A stretch of 64,000 nt of DNA from Anseranas semipalmata. Lineage: Eukaryota > Chordata > Aves > Anseriformes > Anseranatidae. A program made the position numbers and the translations under genes. Below, in pieces: positions 57,901 through 64,000 of the stretch. Below the pieces are notes generated by a model. That model was not told the origin of the DNA. It searched no databases and saw nothing but the letters and a program-made list of their open reading frames with translations. Location of the stretch: the NCBI GenBank assembly GCA_013399115.1, contig VXAA01005663.1:192759-256758 (forward strand), written 5' to 3'. Within the stretch, counting starts at the first letter, position 1, and each line of letters starts with the position of its first letter.

Positions 57901-58650
57901 CAGCTAATGCTGTTTTAACAAATGGGACTTTCTGTAGTTACATGGCTGTTACCATAGCCAGAGACTGACACTGTAAAAATGAACGTGAAATGAAATAATT
58001 AAACACGTTTCCCCGGAGGCTGATTACGGAGTAACCGCGAGAGCGAAGGGACTCGTGAGCCTCTCGCTTCACGAAGCCACCACCATGTCTGCAGACGAAT
58101 GCCCTCTGTTCCTGTGCTGCATTCTGAGGGTTAGGACTTTGCAGCAAGAAACTGCACTCTCGCTAGAATTCATGTACGGATATCCCCTTTGAATGCCTCC
58201 TGAACGGTTATTTTGAATAACGTCGTGTTTATTAGCAGAACAGAGGAAAGCCTGTAAAGCAGGAGAAGCTGGGTGCGGGAGCCCAGGCAGTGACGGATGA
58301 GAGGCGGGGGGGCCAGGTCGCCCGGCTGCAACACCAAAGGGGCGGCTGAGCCAGGCGGCGCACTTGAAGTTAGCTTAAACGCCGTAACACTTGTCTGAGT
58401 TTTTCCTTTTCCTTACATTTAAAGAAATTCTATTGCATAGCGCCGGCTTCAGTCACTATTTTCAGGTCTCTGATGATACCAAGGACTATAAAAAGACACT
58501 ACCTGCTGGCATGCCACAGTTATTTGCCCCACATTTTAATCGTGGTACGACACGGTGCTATCCTTGGCACGAATGACGCCTTTTAAAGAGCAGGAGCAGA
58601 ACACCTGCCTCCAACCACGCGCTGTTACGCATCCTCCCGCCAGCCCATGC
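57901..58650. other. Mixed spacer
   Basis: AT-rich with a small CpG/G-rich patch at 58,260-58,370 containing a G7 run. Nothing recognised. Confidence 0.4.
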
Positions 58651-59360
58651 CTACGCTAACGCATGGGGATTAAATTGCCAACTACGTGAAAGGGGCCGGG
58701 ACCCTCGGGGTTGAAGCTGGCCGGGATCTGTAAGAGCGCTGCGGGGCCGGCCCTGCCCTTGCCCCCCCCGTGCTGCCAAGGGGAGGGGGCTGCGGGCGCT
58801 GCTGGGGTGCCCCGGGCCCGGGGGCCAAACGCGGGGCCGGCCCCGGGAGCTGCGGGGCGCCAGCACGCACACAGCGAGCAGGGGAACCCCCCGCCCGCTC
58901 CCCGCCGGGGNNNGGCTCAGCCACGCCTGCAGGCGCCTGGAGCCGAGTAACTGCGGGTCTGGGACTAACAGGTGTTTATTGATTTCCTCGTGCCTTTTGG
59001 GGGTGCTTTTCCCTTTTCTTTTCTTTCCAGCCGCAGAGCCGCGGCAGAGGGACATATGGAATCCATATGGAACACTTCAGAAAATGAAAGGCAGCAGAAC
59101 CGCCGAGCAGGTGGGCAGGGCGGGGGGGGGTCTGACTCTCTCCCCAATAAATTTCACCTACTTTTCCCACATCGTCAATATTAGGAAGAAAGCAAAAGAA
59201 GTTTTAAAAGCCCGACCTCCCCTACCATCCCAACGTGGCTGTCGGCGTCGCCGCGACATCCACGCAGAGCAGAGAACGGGCTCGGGATTCCTGCTCGCCC
59301 TGCTGCTCGGTGGCAAGTCTCAAGGCGTGGCAGCTACAGCGTGGCCCGGCTAATCCTGTA
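58651..59360. other. CpG-rich block with three Ns and a G-quadruplex-type run
   Basis: CpG-rich at 58,690-58,950; 58,911-58,913 are N. G-runs GGG-CA-GGG-C-G10 occupy 59,113-59,130 on the plus strand and fit a quadruplex pattern. Frames across the Ns are unreliable. Confidence 0.45.
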
Positions 59361-60300
59361 CCGCTAACGACCTCAAACTGAGGGGGAGACGCTCTTTGCT
59401 ACCAGGTGGGCAAAGCAGTGGATCACAAGGATAAAACCAAGTCCAGAAAAACGCAACCAAACCACAGCGTAAAGCTGACCACAAGTACGCTCCTGCACGT
59501 CAAGCTTGCCCAAATTGTCTGCTAGGTAAAGAGCCTGGAAGTGGCCTCCTTACGCGGACATCCACCCACTTGTTTCCATGGGCACTTTGCCTGGGCGAAG
59601 AACCCAGGCCCTTGTCCCAGATTTCCATCCACGCCGACGTGCACGTACGGGCTCCGGCTGGCCCGACCTGGCTCCGGGAGCACCGCACGCGGCCGGGGCT
59701 GGGCAGACGGCGCTGCCGGAGCCCCCCGCCCCCTCGCCTCCCTTCCCGCAGCGACAACGCATCCATCTCCCCTTGGCCCAGCATTACCGCCTCAAACAGG
59801 GAGGGGGGAATACCATCGATCACTTTGTCCAATTTTAGAAAGAGGGCGAGGAGAAAAAATACAAAACCAAGAAGGGGAAAACAGACAAAGAGAGAGTAAA
59901 TCAAACCACAAAGCGGCAAAGGAGGAAAAACAGGTGGAAGACGACAATTGTTTTCTGAACCCTGGCTAAGTGGAGAATTGAAACGAGGGAGGCACCGAGA
60001 GAGGATCAGGGGATGAAAGGAGAGTTGGTAAGAAACAGAAGGGATATATAAGTCTGAAAATGGCTAGAAAGAACAAGGGAGAGAGGAGACAAGAATGGAA
60101 ACCTCTGATGTTGGCAGGAAATGTTGTGATTCTGAAGATGAAACAACTTGCAGGGAAAGAAATTGGGAAAAAATACCCCTGTGTATTTCATACGGTGAAC
60201 TTGAGCAGCAAATGAACTGCAGAGGAGACAGCTGCCGGACGGTACTGTGCAGGAATGAAATGGCGCAGCGTCCTCTGAAGGAGAATTCATTGTTAGAAAA
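59361..60300. other. Mixed stretch, GC patch at 59,620-59,760
   Basis: Purine-rich from 59,830 to 60,180. A 73-codon plus-strand frame at 60,095-60,316 has six cysteines and starts METSDVGRKC; no family recognised and not supported as a gene. Confidence 0.35.
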
Positions 60301-60660
60301 TGACATCCTTTCATAATACCAATATTTTTCAAAGACCGCTGCAGCTGCAGCTGCAGATGTGGTTTAAAAACCCGAGCAGGAGGCCCATTCCCCTATGGCA
60401 AGACCATATATTCTATGGCCATAATATTATTGCCATAAAGGGAATAGCAGAGATAGGGCATGAGAGATACTTAAAACTTCCAAACTCATCTGAGACAAGT
60501 AATAAGGGACATACAAGGAGTTTAAGAAAAGAAACACGATGGCCTTCTTACTTATCTCTGAAATTATTACAGAACTGTTTATCAGATATATTTTCACTAT
60601 CCCCTAGTATGCTGGGGGTTTAATTCCTTTGGACAGATGCCAGTGCATTAGGAAAAAATG
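60301..60660. promoter_or_regulatory. Candidate conserved element with nested palindromes
   Basis: Holds an 18-bp palindrome made of three CTGCAG units (60,339-60,356, two CAGCTG E-boxes) and a 24-bp near-palindrome at 60,414-60,437. It also has an 8-bp inverted partner, TATGGCAA at 60,394-60,401 with TTGCCATA at 60,430-60,437. CArG-like words (CCATATATTC, GCCATAAAGG) suggest MADS-type binding. Repeat-free; role inferred. Confidence 0.4.
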
Positions 60661-61780
60661 CTGGAGAGAGGGAAGGAATACATTTGCTAGAAAAAACCTG
60701 CATTCCTTCCAACCTTTCTGCAGCTTCTTAAAAAAATACAAAAAGCCTCCTTCAAACTGCTCAGTGCCATACCAATTTCCTGCGTAGACCTGAATATTAG
60801 TATATGTTTTTCTGTGTCTCCTAAGTTTCCCAAGTTACCTAATGCACGCTCAGCATGAAGCATTTTTAAATGAGTTAGTCTTTATTGAATTATGATTTCC
60901 AGCAGTCACTAATAACAAAATTCAAATTGCTCCAGCAGACGAGGATTTTAAGAATGCTGAGAAGAAACTGAGATTTTAAGAGAATCTCGAAGAGCCACCC
61001 ACTGCTTGTGTATAGTAACCATGAGCCTCTTGACGGAATACTTCAAATAGTTAATTAGATTTGGTAAAAAAGGAAAAAAAAAAGCAAAGAAAATCAGTCA
61101 TTAAGAGTTACCACTCTGGGAGACACTTGATAAAGGATCGTTACTGGCGTACCTACGGCTTAGTCAAAAGTGAAGCTGAAAAAACATTTTTTTAAATAGT
61201 TCCAGGTTTTCCTCACACTGTCCCTGCAGTTGGCATGATGCAATTAGCAACACATCCAAAGGGGAAAAGGGAACTTTTATTCCATTAGGACTTCTTTTTT
61301 TTTTACCTCAGGAATTTCTTCAGGCTGCTAAAAAGGCATTTTTTGGGGCAAGGAATAATAGGGACACTTAGAGGCTATCGGTGGTTACCGTCCATGAGGC
61401 TGAGAACTGCAGATCACCTGCAAACCGAATTTGTTCTGTTTTGTTAACCATTTATTTTGTCTTTACTGGCTGTTCAAAGGGAAGCGCGATAATCCCACTG
61501 TTCCTCACTTGCTCAGCAGGGAGTTTAATCTAATAAAGCTATTACAGCAGAATGGATTAAAGCAACGTGAAGCATTAGTAATTTGAGGAGCAGTTAAAGA
61601 ATGTTAACGCTGAGACACTGTGCGTATTCTCCTAAAAACATTATCACAGAGATGAAAGCAGAGCTTCTACTCAAAATGTCATTTTTCAGGCTCAGAATTT
61701 AATTCTGTCGGCCTCCTCCACCAGATGTTTAGAGCGCCGAGCAAGACGCTGCCCATTATTTTAGAACTGCTGAAACCAGA
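60661..61780. other. AT-rich stretch, partly enhancer-like
   Basis: Unique AT-rich DNA with homeodomain words (GTTAATTAGATTTGG near 61,052). No gene or interspersed repeat recognised. Confidence 0.35.
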
Positions 61781-62640
61781 GGCCGATCGGAGCGGGCGTG
61801 CTTTAGCTTGGCCCAACTTTTGGTGAACCCTTCTGTTGTAACAACATCCTCTTTGGAAAGAGGTGTAGGTGAGCGAAGCCGCCTGGCAGGGTGTATCGGG
61901 CAGAGCCGCGGGCTGGGCCGTGCCCTCCCTCGTTCGCCCCCAGGCGAGGGCCCAGGACCGTCCCTGCCAAGCGGCCGGGCAGGGTCTCACCACAGGAATC
62001 ACACCGGCAGCGGGAAGGATTTGGCTCCCGCGGCGCGTCCCAATCCCACACGCAGGCAAACAGTGGCGGCTTCAGCAAACTGCTGACCCGAGAGCGTCCC
62101 GCACCTGCGCCAAATCTGCCAACTGCAGCCCCAAATGGAAGCTGGGAACCGGGGAGGTACCGGGCAGGGAGGTCAGGGACTGCGGCACGGGCATGGGTGA
62201 GACAGAACAAAATAATGAAAGAGAAAGTAATGTACTGCATGCGGACCCTCAGTACGTTACGCACACGTTTCGCTGTACTCGGTTTTTAACATATTATTGA
62301 TCTTACCGCGAAATCAAGTGTTTGGGGGCAGGACTGCAATTAAAACCCCAATTCCACTGCAGATTCCTGGGTTCTTTATGGGTACTATGTGAGGCGGGAA
62401 CGTGCTCGGCCCCGTGCTTGGCGCCGTCAGCAAACAGCGCGCACACGACGCGGGACGCGCTGGGTTGTGCCTGCTCCGCGAGGGAGCTGCCGGGGCTGGC
62501 AGCGTGGCTCCGTGCCGGCCCGGTGCTTGCCCCAGGAACGCTTCCAAGCTCCCCAGAGGCAGGTGACCACAAAGCCGTAAGCCAACTGACGCGGTAAGCA
62601 CATTTTGTTCTCTGCCAAGGAAAGGCACCGCTGCGTTCAG
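61781..62640. other. Two GC-rich blocks
   Basis: CpG-rich at 61,860-62,060 and 62,390-62,530, with AT-rich DNA at 62,200-62,390. Overlapping frames of 63-153 codons not called. Confidence 0.4.
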
Positions 62641-64000
62641 AGATCCTCAGCCCCTGTTCCGGAGCTGCTTTGGCTCATGCAGAAGAGGAAGCTTCCTGCG
62701 CTCACCTACAGGAACCAAAAGGGATAAGCAGTACACCAGAGGGACGGAGCCTTGCTGGGGGAAAATACCCAAACCTCACCGCGTTTCCAAACCCACCTGT
62801 AGGGTCACGGCCTGGAACCAGCTGACAAATTTACGTCTGAATTTGGAGCAAAAAGGTGAGCATTCAGAGCCAACCGTTTGGTCCTCCTTTACATCTAAAC
62901 GCCGGCGAGGGCAAGTGCATCTCGGAGGGAAATCCTCGTGATCGCGGCTCCTTAACGGCGCTTACAAGGGCTTTGCAGCCCTGGGATTCAGGTGCCATCT
63001 GGTACCCAACTGTTGCCTAAAGGGCAAAGTTTAATTCAACTTGTATTGTATATGTTTATACACACTTATAAAAGCTAACACAGCATAATGTGCAGTAGCG
63101 CTTATGGAGGCAGGCGTACTGCTCGATGTCACCGACGCACCCCAGCAAACGTCCCTCGCACCGTCCGGTGGCAGGGAGGTGGCCGGGGCGACAGGGGGGC
63201 TGTGGTGGGAGCCACCCCCCAGCGCCTGCCCGCTGAGCCCCACCGCAGCATCTGCATCGGGAGCCTCCACCCACCAACCATCTTCCTTTGCTAAGATAAA
63301 TGCTTTTCCAAACACGGGAAACGCTGTGACCCTCACTGACGTTCCACAAAGCACGTACCATGGTCTCCTGCAGAAAAATAATAGCTAGAGAAAATGGAAA
63401 TTAACCCCAAAAAGCTGGGAAGCAAGAGGGTGACTGAACAAGAGAGCTCCCCGCCCAGCACCATGAGGAGACATCAGGCCCAGCAGATGCTGCGCAGAGC
63501 CGGCCACAAGGACCCGTCGCAGGAGCTGGCCGGGGCGGAGCACGCAGGCTGGGAAGCTGCGCAGCCACGGGCAGGGACGGGCACCTGCGCCCGGCCGCGA
63601 CGCCAGGCCGGGAGCCAGGACAACGCTTCCACCCGCAGAGGTGGGAACAGGACACATGGACACGCGCACAGATGAGACCGGGTGACGCAGCCACCGCAGC
63701 GGCCCCAGAGCAGCGGGGCAGGACGGGGTCGGCGCATCAGCGGGAATCCCCTGCCCGAGTCGCTCGTACTGCACTGGCAAACCAGCATTGACCCAGAGGA
63801 TTTGGAAATGCAGATGAGCACACTCAAAACTCCTCTTCTGATTTTCTTTACTAAATTTCCTATGGAAAAAAACTAGCTACATGGCAACATAAGAAAAGGC
63901 ATTGGCAGCGGGATTTTTTCTAGGAAATTTGTGGGAAAACTTGAGAACTGAACTTGAAGCAAAGAAGTAGCTGGCAGCTTAACTATGGAAGAAAAAAAAA
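62641..64000. other. Mixed stretch ending in GC-rich block and AT-rich tail
   Basis: GC-rich at 63,110-63,270 and 63,430-63,750; AT-rich from 63,790 to the end. Frames on both strands in the GC part overlap. No gene recognised. Confidence 0.4.

Noticed and set aside
1..64000. tRNA, rRNA, known microRNA, CRISPR arrays, bacterial operons
   Set aside because: No cloverleaf with A/B boxes, rRNA core, familiar microRNA seed in a hairpin, or direct-repeat array was recognised; the sequence is vertebrate in character.

Overview
The window looks like non-coding DNA from a vertebrate, most likely a bird or another sauropsid. The evidence is indirect. The recognisable interspersed repeats are very old and strongly decayed. 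They are two relics of CR1-type LINE 3' ends, several MIR/CORE-SINE-like fragments, and two copies of a short amniote repeat. Mammal-specific repeats (Alu, L1, B1) are not seen. The sequence alternates sharply between short, very GC- and CpG-rich blocks and long AT-rich, low-repeat stretches, a texture I associate with avian gene deserts and regulatory landscapes. I could not run an alignment, so neither the species nor the locus is identified.

I found no protein-coding gene that I can support. Many open frames of 60 to 250 codons exist, but nearly all lie in the GC-rich blocks, where stop codons are rare. They overlap each other on both strands, lack recognisable domains, and are better explained as chance. 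Three frames deserve a note: a minus-strand frame that runs off the left edge (217 to 1), downstream of a TATA-like box and containing a good splice donor; a 70-codon frame at 14,678-14,889 with a protein-like composition; and a cysteine-rich 73-codon frame at 60,095-60,316.

Layout: 1-1,660 is CpG-rich and may be the promoter end of a minus-strand gene lying to the left. 1.7-12.6 kb is mostly AT-rich with a few GC blocks. 12.9-13.7 kb is an ancient CR1 relic next to a CpG island (13.8-14.6 kb). From 14.9 kb to the end, AT-rich stretches that look like candidate conserved non-coding elements (17.5-18.5, 20.6-21.3, 21.8-23.8, 28.5-29.4, 32.0-32.5, 41.1-42.2, 45.2-45.8, 46.8-47.8, 48.6-50.0, 51.0-51.2, 60.3-60.7 kb) alternate with CpG-rich blocks. 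One CpG block contains a 404-base assembly gap (50,225-50,628).

If the AT-rich stretches are enhancers, they would serve a developmental gene outside the window, perhaps the one whose promoter may sit at the left edge. This is inference. The most concrete new observations are several perfect or near-perfect palindromes and hairpins inside the AT-rich stretches (including a 20-bp RFX X-box-like palindrome at 51,063-51,082), a 67-bp duplicated sequence at 44.2 and 45.0 kb, an 8-bp minisatellite at 40.9 kb, a 78-bp almost pure purine tract at 46.8 kb, and the dated repeat relics.
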